A stretch of DNA of 64,000 nucleotides, from positions 248,001 to 312,000 of the forward strand of contig NZ_JALGBI010000003.1 of the NCBI RefSeq assembly GCF_022809125.1, given 5' to 3'. This document shows, in pieces, positions 43,511 to 55,478 of the stretch. Position numbers and translations under genes: made by a program. How positions within the stretch are numbered: position 1 is the stretch's first letter; each line of letters begins with the position of its first letter. Below the pieces are notes generated by a model. The model was not told the origin of the DNA, did not search any database, and saw only the letters and a list, made by a program, of their open reading frames with translations. Origin of the DNA: Variovorax terrae. Its GTDB lineage: Bacteria > Pseudomonadota > Gammaproteobacteria > Burkholderiales > Burkholderiaceae_C.

Positions 43511-44455
43511 CTAGGGGCCGAGGAAGGCCTTCACCGCCGCCACGGTGCGCGCCGGGTCTTCCTCGTGCGGCACGTGGCCGAGGTCGTCGAACATCACGAG
43601 CCGGCTGCCCGCGATGTCCTGGGCGAAGCGCCGGGCGCTGTCCGGCGGGATCAGCCGGTCGCGCCCGCCCCACAGGATCAGCGTGGGCAGCTTCAGCGTG
43701 GCGATGCGCTCGGGATGCACCGCCAGGCGCTGCCTCATGCGCAGGCCCAGGGCGCGGCGATTGCCTTCGCGCAGCGCCATGTCGTAGTACAGGTCCACCA
43801 GCTCGGGCGTGACCTTGGCCGGGTCGCCATAGACGTTGCGTACGCTGCCCTCCACCATGCCGCGCGGCAGGGTGTGCTCCAGCAGCGGCGCCAGCATCGG
43901 CAGGCGCGCGATGCGAAAGGCCAGCGGCACCGAGGCGGAGGCGAAGTCGTAGCCCGCCGCATCCACCAGCACCAGCCTGGTGACGCGCTGCGGCTGTGCC
44001 GCGGCGAAGGACCAGGCGATCTGCCCGCCCAGCGAGTTGCCCGCCAGCACGGCGCGCTGCACGCCCAGCTGGTCGAGCAGCGCGGCCACGAAGCGCACAT
44101 AGGCGTCGATCGAGTAGTCGTCCTGCGGCTGCGGGCCGGTCAGCGCGAAGCCCGGCAGGTCGACGCGGATCACGCGGCGCTGGCCGCGCAGCGCGGCGGC
44201 CCAGCCGTCCCAGGTGTGCAGGCTGGCCGAGGTGCCGTGCAGCAGCACCAGGGGCTCGGGGTCGTCGCGCGGGCCTTCGTCGCGCAGGTGCACCTGCATG
44301 CCCTGCACCGCGATGAATTGCGAGGGCGGCGGCGCCCAGCGCGCCTTGAGCGCCGCCACCGGCTGGTCGGGCGCCCAGGTGGCGACGATGCCCGCGATGG
44401 CGAAGAACAGGCCAGCCGCGAGCAGGAGGAGCAGGCTTTTCCAGAGCAGTTTCAT
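43511..44455 (-). CDS. alpha/beta hydrolase with N-terminal membrane anchor
   Basis: A 314-residue alpha/beta-hydrolase. An N-terminal hydrophobic segment (WKSLLLLLAAGLFFAIAGIV) anchors or exports it; catalytic core HGTSASLHTWDGW, nucleophile Ser in AGNSLGGQIAW, Asp in WGGRDRLIPP and His in LGHVPHEEDP. Pattern is that of esterases/C-C hydrolases; substrate unknown. Confidence 0.85.
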   Translation of the reverse strand: MKLLWKSLLLLLAAGLFFAIAGIVATWAPDQPVAALKARWAPPPSQFIAVQGMQVHLRDEGPRDDPEPLVLLHGTSASLHTWDGWAAALRGQRRVIRVDLPGFALTGPQPQDDYSIDAYVRFVAALLDQLGVQRAVLAGNSLGGQIAWSFAAAQPQRVTRLVLVDAAGYDFASASVPLAFRIARLPMLAPLLEHTLPRGMVEGSVRNVYGDPAKVTPELVDLYYDMALREGNRRALGLRMRQRLAVHPERIATLKLPTLILWGGRDRLIPPDSARRFAQDIAGSRLVMFDDLGHVPHEEDPARTVAAVKAFLGP

Positions 44456-44555
44456 AGGGCGCCGAGTATGCGGGCAGGACGCGCCGGGCCATGCCCGCAC
44501 TTTCCCTGAACGGCGCCTTCTCGCGGCCGCGCAGCCCCTGGGAGACTCTCAACAG

Positions 44556-45017
44556 TCAGGACGGGGCGCCCATGTCGGTGCCGGCGGGCCAGAGGAACAG
44601 CGCGCGGCTGGGCTTGCCGGACTGCACGGTGAGCGTGCGCCGCAGGGTCTGGCCCGCGAGCGTGGCCTCCACCTCATAGTGGCCCGGCGCCAGCCGCGCC
44701 ATCAGGAACGGGCCCTCGGCCGTGACGTTGCGCAGCACGGGCTCGTCATGCCCGGCCTGGCGCACCGTCACATGCACATTGGCCGCGAAAGCGGAATGCC
44801 CGTGGTCCTGGACGGCGAACTCCAGCGTGGCGGGCCAGTGCGGCGCCTGTTCTTCCATCAGGCGGGCCTGGTCCTGCCCGATGCCGCCGCTCATGAACTC
44901 GACGCCGTCGCGGCTGTGCGGCGGCGGGCCGGCCGCATGCGCGCCCGGGCCCAGCAGGGCGCCACCCATCAGGCAGAACGCGGCCAGCAGCGGCCGGGTG
45001 GCTACACGGTGAAACAT
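44556..45017 (-). CDS. periplasmic protein with carboxypeptidase-regulatory-like (Ig-like) domain
   Basis: A 153-residue protein with signal peptide (RPLLAAFCLMGGALLGPGAHA) and a beta-sandwich pattern (VTAEGPFLMARLAPGHYEVE, ATLAGQTLRRTLTVQSG) typical of carboxypeptidase-regulatory-like domains. Contains HGHSAFAANVHV, slightly His-rich. Function unknown. AAAGGAG precedes the ATG. Confidence 0.7.
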   Translation of the reverse strand: MFHRVATRPLLAAFCLMGGALLGPGAHAAGPPPHSRDGVEFMSGGIGQDQARLMEEQAPHWPATLEFAVQDHGHSAFAANVHVTVRQAGHDEPVLRNVTAEGPFLMARLAPGHYEVEATLAGQTLRRTLTVQSGKPSRALFLWPAGTDMGAPS

Positions 45018-45122
45018 GGTGAACTCCTTTCGTCAGGCTGGCGGCCACGACGGCCGCCTTGCCTCACTCTGGGACGCAGGGCTTAAGCGGCGCTTAAAAA
45101 ACGAGCAGCGAGCAGCGCCTGG

Positions 45123-45188
45123 TTGCTATTGAATCAGGAGCAAACAATGACCGCAGGACCTGGACCTCCGGCCGATTTGACTATTAAA
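45123..45188 (+). repeat. R1 repeat between the periplasmic protein and exonuclease genes
   Basis: TGCTATTGAATCAGGAGC, then CAATGACCGC, CCTGGACCT, CCGGCCGATTT and CTATTAAA, matching R1. Lies downstream of the exonuclease stop (minus strand). Confidence 0.72.
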
Positions 45189-45205
45189 TCGCCGCCGCGG
45201 CCGCC

Positions 45206-45829
45206 TCAGGCGCCCGGCTGCGCCGCCAGGTGCCGCTCGATGGCGCGCGGCACGGCGTGGCGCGGGCAGGCCTGCAGCGCCATCAGCAGCTCGTGGCGGG
45301 GCTGCGGCGCGCCGAAGCGCTGCCGCAGATCGCTTTGGATGCGCTCGAGCAGGGCCGCCGCCACCTCGGCATCGGCCAGCGCCCGGTGGGCCCGGCCCGC
45401 GGCCGGCAGGGCGTGCAGCGCCGCCAGCGCGCCCAGCTTGTAGCTGGCGGCCTGCGGGTAGAGCCGGCGCGACAGCAGCAGCGTGCAGGCAAAGGGCTGC
45501 GCGGCCGGCAGGCCCAGCCGCTCCAGCTCGGCGGCCCAGAAGCGGCGGTCGAACGAGGCGTTGTGCGCCGCCATGGGGGTGCGGCCCACGAAGCGGCTGG
45601 CCTCGGCCATCACCTGCGCCGCCGGCGGCGCGGCGGCCACCATGGCGTTGCTGATGCCGGTGTAGGCCTCGATGAAGGCCGAGATGCGCACGCCGGCGTT
45701 CATCAGGCTCTGGTAGCGGTCGACCACCCGGCCCTCTTCCACCAGCACGATGGCGATTTCCGTGGCGCGGTCGCCCAGCGCGGGCGACAGGCCGGTGGTT
45801 TCGAAGTCGATGACGGCGATGCGGGGCAT
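45206..45829 (-). CDS. 3'-5' exonuclease, DnaQ-like (DEDDh) family
   Basis: A 207-residue exonuclease. Exo I Asp8/Glu10 in VIDFETTG, Exo II Asp in AHNASFDRRFW and Exo III His/Asp in AHRALADAEVAA. Such stand-alone proteins resemble the DNA polymerase III epsilon subunit but lack the polymerase-binding tail, so roles in repair or RNA trimming are possible. Start MPRIAVIDFE taken at the conserved core. Confidence 0.85.
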   Translation of the reverse strand: MPRIAVIDFETTGLSPALGDRATEIAIVLVEEGRVVDRYQSLMNAGVRISAFIEAYTGISNAMVAAAPPAAQVMAEASRFVGRTPMAAHNASFDRRFWAAELERLGLPAAQPFACTLLLSRRLYPQAASYKLGALAALHALPAAGRAHRALADAEVAAALLERIQSDLRQRFGAPQPRHELLMALQACPRHAVPRAIERHLAAQPGA

Positions 45830-45866
45830 GAAGGCTGGCTGGGGGCGCGGGTGCTTGAGCGCCAGC

Positions 45867-46214
45867 TCAGGCGCCGTGGCCGGCAAGCCATTGCTCAAGT
45901 GCCGCCGCCAGCGCGGGCAGGTCATTCACGATGGCCTTGTAAAGCACCTCGTGCTCGATCTGCTCATAGCCATGAGCCAGGATGTTGCGCAAACCGATCA
46001 CCCGGACCCAGGGCACGCCCGGGATGCGCCCGGTCTCTGCCGGATCGATGCGTTTGGCGGCTTCGCCCAGATTGATGAACAGCTTCTCGACCGCGAGGCA
46101 AAGCACCCGGTCGGCGAGGAACAGCGGCAGCGGCTTGCTGCCAGCCAGCGCGATCAGCTCGCGCGCGAACTCCAGCATGTCTGCCACATGCGCGGGGGTG
46201 CGGTCCATGCTCAT
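45867..46214 (-). CDS. hepT: HEPN-domain ribonuclease toxin HepT-like (DUF86)
   Basis: A 115-residue HEPN protein. The RX4HXY active-site motif is present as RNILAHGY (Arg76, His81, Tyr83), the tyrosine being the residue AMPylated by MntA in characterised pairs. Overlaps its mntA partner by 4 bp (ATGA), the usual MNT-HEPN operon. Members cleave RNA, including tRNA ends, and are held inactive by the nucleotidyltransferase. Confidence 0.85.
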   Translation of the reverse strand: MSMDRTPAHVADMLEFARELIALAGSKPLPLFLADRVLCLAVEKLFINLGEAAKRIDPAETGRIPGVPWVRVIGLRNILAHGYEQIEHEVLYKAIVNDLPALAAALEQWLAGHGA

Positions 46215-46510
46215 TGGTAAAGGGTTTGCAGCTGCGCTTCGATCGCGCGCCGCCGCCAGGGGTTGCGCAGCACGGACGGAAAGGCCAGATCCACGCGGCG
46301 CCCATCGAAGGCATCAGCCAGCTCGCCTTGCATGTCCACCAGCGCGAAGCCGCTGGGCGCTTCGCCGGGAATGAACTCCACCAGCAGATCCACATCGCTG
46401 TCGGCCCGCTCCGTACCCACCGCGGCCGAGCCGAACAGGCTCATCCGGCGGACGTGGTAGCGCCGGCAGATGTCTGCGATGCGATTGCGTTGCGCGGGCC
46501 CGAGAACCAT
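46211..46510 (-). CDS. mntA: MNT-type nucleotidyltransferase antitoxin MntA-like
   Basis: A 99-residue minimal nucleotidyltransferase with the GSx10DxD motif: FGSAAVGTERADSDVDLLVE (Ser28, Asp39, Asp41) plus a later acidic residue in RRVDLAFP. Expected to transfer AMP to HepT and neutralise it. ATG at 46510 is followed by LGPAQRNRIADICRRY. Confidence 0.85.
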   Translation of the reverse strand: MVLGPAQRNRIADICRRYHVRRMSLFGSAAVGTERADSDVDLLVEFIPGEAPSGFALVDMQGELADAFDGRRVDLAFPSVLRNPWRRRAIEAQLQTLYQ

Positions 46511-46536
46511 GGGCGGATTATGCAGCGTGAGGCTCT

Positions 46537-48738
46537 TCAGCCCGGCACCGCCGCGCCGGCCGCGCGCCGCTCGACGGCGAACGGCGGCAGGCCGTTCATC
46601 AGGCGCTGGCCGTAGGCGGTCTGCGTCAGGCGCCGGTCGTAGCAGTAGACCCGGGCCCGGTCGTCCTCGGTGCGGATGGCGCGGCCGGCCCATTGCGCCA
46701 GCCGCATGGCGGTGGCGGGCACCACCAGCTCGCTGAACGGGTCGCGGCCCACGCCGCGCAGCCACTCGGCGCGCGCCTCGCCCACCGGGTCGTCGGGCGG
46801 CGCGAACGGCAGCTTGGTGATGAACACCGATTCGCACAGCGCGCCCGGCAAGTCCAGCCCCTCGCCGAACGACTGCATGCCGAAGATGATGGAGGGCTCG
46901 CCGTCGGCCACGCGCTCGCGGTGGCGCTTGAGCAACTGGGCGCGCGGCAGCGTGTTCTGCACCAGCACGCGCGAGGCGAGCCGCGCGGGCAGCGCCTCCA
47001 CCGCGAGGCGCATCTGCTCGCGCGAGGTGAACAGCACCAGCGCGCCGTGCGCCACCTGCGCCAGATCCTGCAACAGCGCCTGCACCATCTCGGCCGTGAA
47101 GGCGGCGGCCTGCTTCGGGTCGGCCCGCGTGGCCACGGCCACCAGCGTGCCCTGCGCCGCGTAGTCGAACGGGCTGGGCACCTCCAGCGTGGTGGCCGCG
47201 CCCTCCTCGTGCAGGCCGTTCAGGCCGGCCTCGCGCAAAAAGAAATCGAACTGCCCGCAGCTCGTGAGCGTGGCCGAGGTAAGCACCGCGCCGCGCACGG
47301 CCCCCCACAGGTGGTGGCGCAGCGTGGCGCCCGGCAGGATGGGGCTAGCATGGGCCTTGACCACGATGTAGTCGCCATCGGTGGCCAGCGTGAACCACTT
47401 GGCCGCCGGGGCCGCGCCCTCGGGCGCGTCCTGCAGCAGCAGTTGCGCGGTGGCGTGCACCTCTTCGAGCCGGGGCGCCAGCATGCCCATCTGCGCATAG
47501 AGCGTGGACAGGCGCCGGGCCTCGGCGGGCTTGTCGCGCATCTCGGCGCGCAGCGCCTTGGCGATGGCGCGCAGCACGTCCAGGAAGCCCGCCGCATGGT
47601 GCGCCACCTGGCCCAGCGGCGCCAGCAGCGCCTCGGGCAGCTCGCCGCGCGGCACCCGCACGCGCGCCGGGCCCCAGGTGTCCTTCTGGCCGCGCAGGGC
47701 CTCGCCGTACAGATCCATCACCTGCCGCGCCAGGCCCTGCAGGTGCTGCAGCAGCTGCGCCGAATGGCGCGGGATGTCGGCGATCTCGCTCACCTCCACC
47801 AGCGCGCCGATGCGCAGGCCGCGGCTGGCCAGGCGGTCGATCCACTGCAGGCGGCTCAGGTCCATCTCGCCGGCGAACTGGCCGAGCGCGGTGGCCGGCA
47901 GGTGGTGCGCCTCGTCCAGCACCAGCAGGCAGTTGTCCAGCTCGGGCAGCACCCGCGCACCGAGGGAGGACAGCAGCAGGTCGTGGTTGGCCACGATCAC
48001 CTGCGCGCCCACCAGCTCCTTGCGCTTGTCGTAGTAGGTGCACTGGCTGAAGGCCGGGCAGTGCTTGCCGGTGCACGACGCGCCCTCGGCCGCCACCGGC
48101 AGCCACATCTCGGGCTCGGGCGGCGCGTCGAGCGAGTCGCGGTCGCCGTCCCACAGGCCCTTGCCCAGCGCCTGCGCCAGGGCGCCGTAGAACGCGATGC
48201 GCGCCTCGGTCTCCTGGCGCGGTCGGCTGGCGCGCAGCGCGGCCTCTTCCTCGGCGAACAGATCGTCGTCGTCATCGCCGCTGCCGCCCGCGCCGGCCCC
48301 GCCGGTGCCCGCCAGGCGCTCCAGCTTGAGCTTGCACACATAGCGCCCGCGCCCCTTGGCCAGCGCGAACTTGAACGGCTGCGGCAGCCGCCCGGCCAGC
48401 GCCGGCAAATCCTTGTTGACGAGCTGCTCCTGCAGCGCCACCGTGGCGGTGGAAATCAGCACCCGCGTGCTGCGCGCCAGCGCCAGCGTGATGGCCGGCA
48501 CGCAATAGGCCAGCGACTTGCCCACGCCGGTGCCGGCCTGGATCACGGCAATAACGGGCGCTGGTGCGGGTCCGGCCGCGCCCTCCTCCTGCGGCTTGCC
48601 CAGGGCGGCGGCGGAAAAGGTCCGGGCCACCTGCTCGGCCATGTGGCGCTGGCCCTCGCGGCTGCGAAACCCCTCGGTGCCCCGCACCACTTCATCGAAC
48701 GACTGCAGGGCCGCCTGGGCCCAATCCTGTTGAGACAT
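46537..48738 (-). CDS. dinG: ATP-dependent DNA helicase, DinG family
   Basis: A 733-residue SF2 (XPD-like) helicase. Walker A QAGTGVGKSLAY, Fe-S cluster cysteines in YVCKLKLERL and CTGKHCPAFSQC, DEAH box VLDEAHHLP, and C-terminal motifs SFGEGLDLPG and QWAGRAIRTEDD. Unwinds 5'-3' and resolves R-loops and D-loops. An Asp-rich linker (GDDDDDLF) lies after the first cysteine. Start MSQQDWAQAA. Confidence 0.92.
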   Translation of the reverse strand: MSQQDWAQAALQSFDEVVRGTEGFRSREGQRHMAEQVARTFSAAALGKPQEEGAAGPAPAPVIAVIQAGTGVGKSLAYCVPAITLALARSTRVLISTATVALQEQLVNKDLPALAGRLPQPFKFALAKGRGRYVCKLKLERLAGTGGAGAGGSGDDDDDLFAEEEAALRASRPRQETEARIAFYGALAQALGKGLWDGDRDSLDAPPEPEMWLPVAAEGASCTGKHCPAFSQCTYYDKRKELVGAQVIVANHDLLLSSLGARVLPELDNCLLVLDEAHHLPATALGQFAGEMDLSRLQWIDRLASRGLRIGALVEVSEIADIPRHSAQLLQHLQGLARQVMDLYGEALRGQKDTWGPARVRVPRGELPEALLAPLGQVAHHAAGFLDVLRAIAKALRAEMRDKPAEARRLSTLYAQMGMLAPRLEEVHATAQLLLQDAPEGAAPAAKWFTLATDGDYIVVKAHASPILPGATLRHHLWGAVRGAVLTSATLTSCGQFDFFLREAGLNGLHEEGAATTLEVPSPFDYAAQGTLVAVATRADPKQAAAFTAEMVQALLQDLAQVAHGALVLFTSREQMRLAVEALPARLASRVLVQNTLPRAQLLKRHRERVADGEPSIIFGMQSFGEGLDLPGALCESVFITKLPFAPPDDPVGEARAEWLRGVGRDPFSELVVPATAMRLAQWAGRAIRTEDDRARVYCYDRRLTQTAYGQRLMNGLPPFAVERRAAGAAVPG

Positions 48739-48792
48739 ACAGTGGTAGTGTGGCACACGAAAGCCGGGTGGCTTGCGGCCGCGAAGGCGGGT

Positions 48793-48857
48793 TGCTATGA
48801 AAAGATGAGCAACCAATGACCATGCGGCGCGGACCTCGGGGCGATTTGGCTCAAAAA
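48793..48857 (+). repeat. R1 repeat upstream of dinG
   Basis: TGCTATGAAAAGATGAGC, then CAATGACC, GCGCGGACCTC, GGGGCGATTT and GCTCAAAA, matching R1. Lies in the 250-bp gap between dinG and the following plus-strand gene. Confidence 0.74.
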
Positions 48858-48989
48858 CTGAGGCCAAAAGCGCTAAGGGGTCTGCCGCGTTGCCGCCGCC
48901 ACGGAACTGGGTTACAAATCGTCTCAACTTACGACAACACGCCTCATGCGAGAGGGCGATGAACGAATGACGAGCAGGGAGGCTCCCCC

Positions 48990-49652
48990 GTGGGACTGCA
49001 AGACCGTGACTATGTGCGCGAGCGCCGCTGGCGCGACCTCGACGCCCGCCCGCGGCCGTTTGCGCCGCCCGAGCCGACGCTCCAATCCACGCTGCAGATC
49101 ATCCTGTTCTGGCTGGCCGTGGGCTTTGTGCTCTGGAAGGCCTGGGGCTGGTGGGAGGCGCGGCAACCGGCAAAGCGCCAGCCGCCATCCACCGCCACGG
49201 TCTCCCGTCCGGCCGTGCCGCCGCCCCGTGGCCCCGCCGCCCTTACCTACCCTTCGCCCACGGTGCCCGCCGCGCCGAAGGTGGTGACCCGGTGCGTGGT
49301 CAACGGCGTCACCAGCTACTCGGACGCCGGCTGTGCCTCCGCCACCGCGCCGGCCACGCACCTGCGCATCGACCCCGCGCAGAACCTGGCCGACGGGATG
49401 CGGCCTGAACACCGGGCGGCTGCATTGCAGTCCTTGCAGCCACGGCAGCAGCATGTGGTGCAGGCAGCGCCGCAACCGGTCTATGCCTACCCCGATCTGG
49501 CGGTTCAGCTCAAGGCGGTCTGCCAGGGGTTGGAAGAAGAAATCAGCTACATCGACGCGCGGGCACGCCAGCCGCAGCCGGCGTGGGAGCAGGACCGCTT
49601 GAGTGCGCGGCGCAAGGTGGCGCGGGATGAGCAGTTTCGGTTGAGGTGTTAG
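48990..49652 (+). CDS. membrane-anchored hypothetical protein with DUF4124-like segment
   Basis: A 220-residue protein. One membrane segment (~38-55, IILFWLAVGFVLWKAWGWW), a Pro-rich stretch, then VVTRCVVNGVTSYSDAGCAS, similar to DUF4124 domains, and a C-terminal helical region with paired cysteines. Function unknown. GTG start with AGGGAGG 8 bp upstream. Confidence 0.7.
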   Translation: MGLQDRDYVRERRWRDLDARPRPFAPPEPTLQSTLQIILFWLAVGFVLWKAWGWWEARQPAKRQPPSTATVSRPAVPPPRGPAALTYPSPTVPAAPKVVTRCVVNGVTSYSDAGCASATAPATHLRIDPAQNLADGMRPEHRAAALQSLQPRQQHVVQAAPQPVYAYPDLAVQLKAVCQGLEEEISYIDARARQPQPAWEQDRLSARRKVARDEQFRLRC

Positions 49653-49721
49653 TTCAAAGAAGTGAGGAGAGGCCGTTCAATGGAGAAGATCAGGAAAGAG
49701 AGTGCGCACAGCACATCCAGC

Positions 49722-50072
49722 CTAGTTTTCGCTGTATTTCCTGCTATTGCCCTTGGCGAGGTCTACCGGGTACTTTTGCTCATTGAGGGCCATCTTCTTC
49801 TTTGCTGCTGTCAGCAGGTCGATATTCAGGGCCGACGATAGTTGAATCAAATACAACAACACATCCGCCATTTCATATGCCACTTGCTGCTTTTTCTCTT
49901 CATTCAGTTCCCGACTTTGGGATTCCGACATCCACTGAAAGTGTTCAAGCAATTCGCCTGCTTCAACGATCAAAGCGGAAGCCAGGTTTTTTGGCGAATG
50001 GAATTGTCCCCAATCGCGTGCATCGGCAAACTGTTGCAAGCGTTGAATGAGTTGCTGGATGGAGTCCGACAT
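49722..50072 (-). CDS. MazG-like nucleotide pyrophosphohydrolase
   Basis: A 116-residue protein of the all-alpha NTP pyrophosphatase superfamily: EAGELLEHFQW and EMADVLLYLIQL carry the ExxE...ExxD metal ligands. Members hydrolyse (d)NTPs or modified nucleotides. The gene sits in a ~3-kb stretch of lower GC and is divergent, across 114 bp, from the nuclease-helicase gene, suggesting a two-gene module. AGAGG precedes the ATG. Confidence 0.85.
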   Translation of the reverse strand: MSDSIQQLIQRLQQFADARDWGQFHSPKNLASALIVEAGELLEHFQWMSESQSRELNEEKKQQVAYEMADVLLYLIQLSSALNIDLLTAAKKKMALNEQKYPVDLAKGNSRKYSEN

Positions 50073-50186
50073 GGCAAAGAACCTCTAGAGCGCAGTTTAG
50101 AGCACGACACCTTTGCCTGGCCCGGGCTGAAGGTGCTTTCTCCTTATCACTAAACTCGCAAAGTCAACAAAAGCCAGGTATCGCGC

Positions 50187-52531
50187 ATGCTGCTCACAGT
50201 CGCTGAATTCAGAGAGACCGTCAATCACAACTTGAACCGCTTGGTTGAGGACTTGAGAAGTGTCACAGGCCGCTTTGGCGAAGCAGAAGCAAATGCATGG
50301 AGGCTGTCGTTGCCCAAACTGGCGCAGATGCTGACCCATTCGAAGTTGGGTGAACTTCACCTGCACTTTGCCAAGCGCGAACATCATGTCTCTTTGGAGT
50401 ACCACCTGCCAGGTGCCTCCGCATGGTGTGACGTCGTGCTGCTGGGGCAGCATGAAGGACTACCAGCCACAGTCATGATCGAGTTGAAGGATTGGGACAC
50501 CCGGCAGGACAAGCCTGGTGTGTGGGAAGGCTTGGTTGCACGTCATGGCTTGCAGGAGCTTCATCCATCCGATCAGGTGCGCGGGTATGTTCACTATTGC
50601 CAACGCTTTCATTCCGCCGTGCTGGACCATGCGGCCAAAGTCCACGGCTGCGTGCTATTCACCAGTGCCTTCCACACTCAGGCCTACACAACCGCACCCA
50701 ACGAGCAGTTGAGTGGTGAGTTCCCACTTTTCACGACTAGCGAGCAAGACGCGGCCCAGGCCTTTCCCAATTTCCTGAAGACACGCCTCACAGAGGCAGA
50801 TGCTGCATTTGCCCAATCTTTCACCTCCGGCACTTACCGCCAGAACCGGAGTTTCATGGCGCAGATTGGGAGCGAAATCCTGCAGCAGAGCGGCGGTGCC
50901 TTTGAGTTGCTTGACAACCAACGTCGTGCTTTCTCACTGTGCCAGGCCAAGGTCAACCATCAGATATCAGACAAGACTTTCAAACAACGCAAGGTGATCA
51001 TTGTCGAAGGCCCGCCTGGCTCAGGCAAATCCGCCGTCGCCGCGCGACTATGGGCTACCTTGGTCACCGACAAGGCACTGCCGGACGGCAATGTGGTCTT
51101 GGTCACAACCCCTCAAAGTCAGAGCAGCAACTGGAGCTGGCTCATCGACCAAGTGGCCAAGTCGCGCTCAGGCAAAGGCGTGGCACGCAAGGCCACCAGT
51201 TTCACGCCGATCACAACGCCGCAACTCAACCAACTGCGCAAGACCCTCAATAACGAGAATCTGTTCAAGAGCGCCAAGCAATGGAGAGAGCATCTCCATG
51301 CTTTGCAGGCCATGGATCAAACCGGCATGAAATGCCAACCCGGTTCGGAAGACAACAGTTGCATCATTACCTTGGTGGACGAAGCACATGCACTGATCAA
51401 CCCTGAGCGTGAGCACGGGGTTGGCCAGTACGGCTTTGTCACGGGCCTGGGGCCACAGGCATTCCACATCATCCGCAGCAGCCGTGTTGCTGTTTTCTTC
51501 ATCGATCCGCAGCAGAGCTTTCGAGCGCGCGAGAACACCACGGTGGATGACATTAAGCAGTGGGCGAAGGAACTGGAGGCCGATGTCGACACGGTATCGT
51601 TGGCCGGCGCGCAATTCCGGTGCGTTGGATCAGCGGAGTACATGTCTTGGGTGGAAGCGCTGTTAGGAGGTACTCCCGCTACTGTGAACTGCGTACATGC
51701 TGGCGCGTGGCGTCAGAACAAGGAACAAGAAAGTGAAAACACCCATCATGTCGTTGCAGCAGCCAATAGTAGCTACAGCGGCAAGGTACTGCCCTTCGTT
51801 CGGGTCAAACCACTGAGCACATCACATTGGGACAATGGCCCCCCGTGGCCGTGGCGGCTGAAAGACAAGAGGATTTCTGGTCCATTCAGCAACGCAAGGC
51901 CCAGGCTTTCGACTTTCGCGTCTTCGACAGCCCCTTTGAACTGGAAGACGCACTGCGGGCGCATACGCCGAAGCGCACCGTTCGGCTTGTCTCCAGCTAT
52001 TCACGTAAGTGGAAAACCGAAGGCATGGTCAGCCCGCACAAAGGCCCGCAAGAAGGGCAAGACTTCTGCGAGCCTGTGCAGGTCGATGGTCAGATACGTC
52101 TATGGGCCAAGCCGTGGAATGTCATCCCAAAAGGTTCCGACTACACATCATTCATCCAGGCCAGACCCGGTAGCGCCATGGAGTTGGACCCCTTGTGTGA
52201 AGTGGGTTGCCCTTATGCCGTGCGGGGTTTCGACTACCACTATCTGGGCTTGATCTGGCTGGACGATCTGCTTTGGCGTGATGGCCGCTGGGTAGTTCAA
52301 GTGGATAGGGTTCTTGAGAGCGGGATTTCTGTGATAACCGCGCGCGCAGCAAAAGAAGGGGCTTTCGCGCCTTTTGGCCCGCATGGAGAGTTGCTGCGTC
52401 ACAAGGTTGCACAAGCCTATCGGATTCTGATGACACGAGCGATTCATGGCTTGTATGTGTGGGCATCCGATGAGGAGACCCGTGCTCATTTGAGAGCATC
52501 GCTGGGCAAAGCGTTGCCGGCTTCTTCGTGA
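50187..52531 (+). pseudogene. PD-(D/E)xK nuclease plus DUF2075 (Schlafen-like) helicase, frameshifted
   Basis: Would be ~780 residues. Residues 1-140: nuclease-like core with Asp82 in WCDVVLLG, Glu99-x-Lys101 in MIELKDW, then HPSDQVRGYVHY. Residues ~265 onward: DUF2075 helicase with Walker A GPPGSGKS (275-282) and VDEAHALIN (~397). The frame breaks near 51839-51844 (six C): the C-terminal third (AERQEDFWSIQQRK, VRLVSSYSRKWKTEG, YAVRGFDYHYLGLIWLDDLL, VAQAYRILMTRAIHGLYVW) continues in the -1 frame to 52531. Loss of one C, a sequencing error, or -1 slippage would all explain it. GC ~52% in 50221-50280, far below neighbours. Confidence 0.78.
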
Positions 52532-52675
52532 GCTTGGATCAACCTGATGTGCTCTCGAGTACATCAGGCATACGTCACCACTACATTGTCAAACGAAGCC
52601 GATCCACAGATGAGTCACGATCGTTGGAGAACTGGGCTGCGCAGCATCCGACGACCTAGCAATTGTCTTAAAAGA

Positions 52676-52704
52676 AAAGGGACGGCAGCCTGCCGTCCCT
52701 TTCT
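52676..52704. terminator. bidirectional intrinsic terminator between the nuclease-helicase gene and gyrB
   Basis: Stem AAAGGGACGGCA/TGCCGTCCCTTT (52676-52687 with 52691-52702), 3-nt loop, T-rich on one side and A-rich on the other, so it can stop transcripts from both convergent genes. Confidence 0.85.
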
Positions 52705-52770
52705 ATCCGGATCGGGCGAATCTGTTCGCCAACGTTATACAGACTACATCGCTTGTGTTATCGAATGTGA

Positions 52771-55478
<2,708 letters not shown>

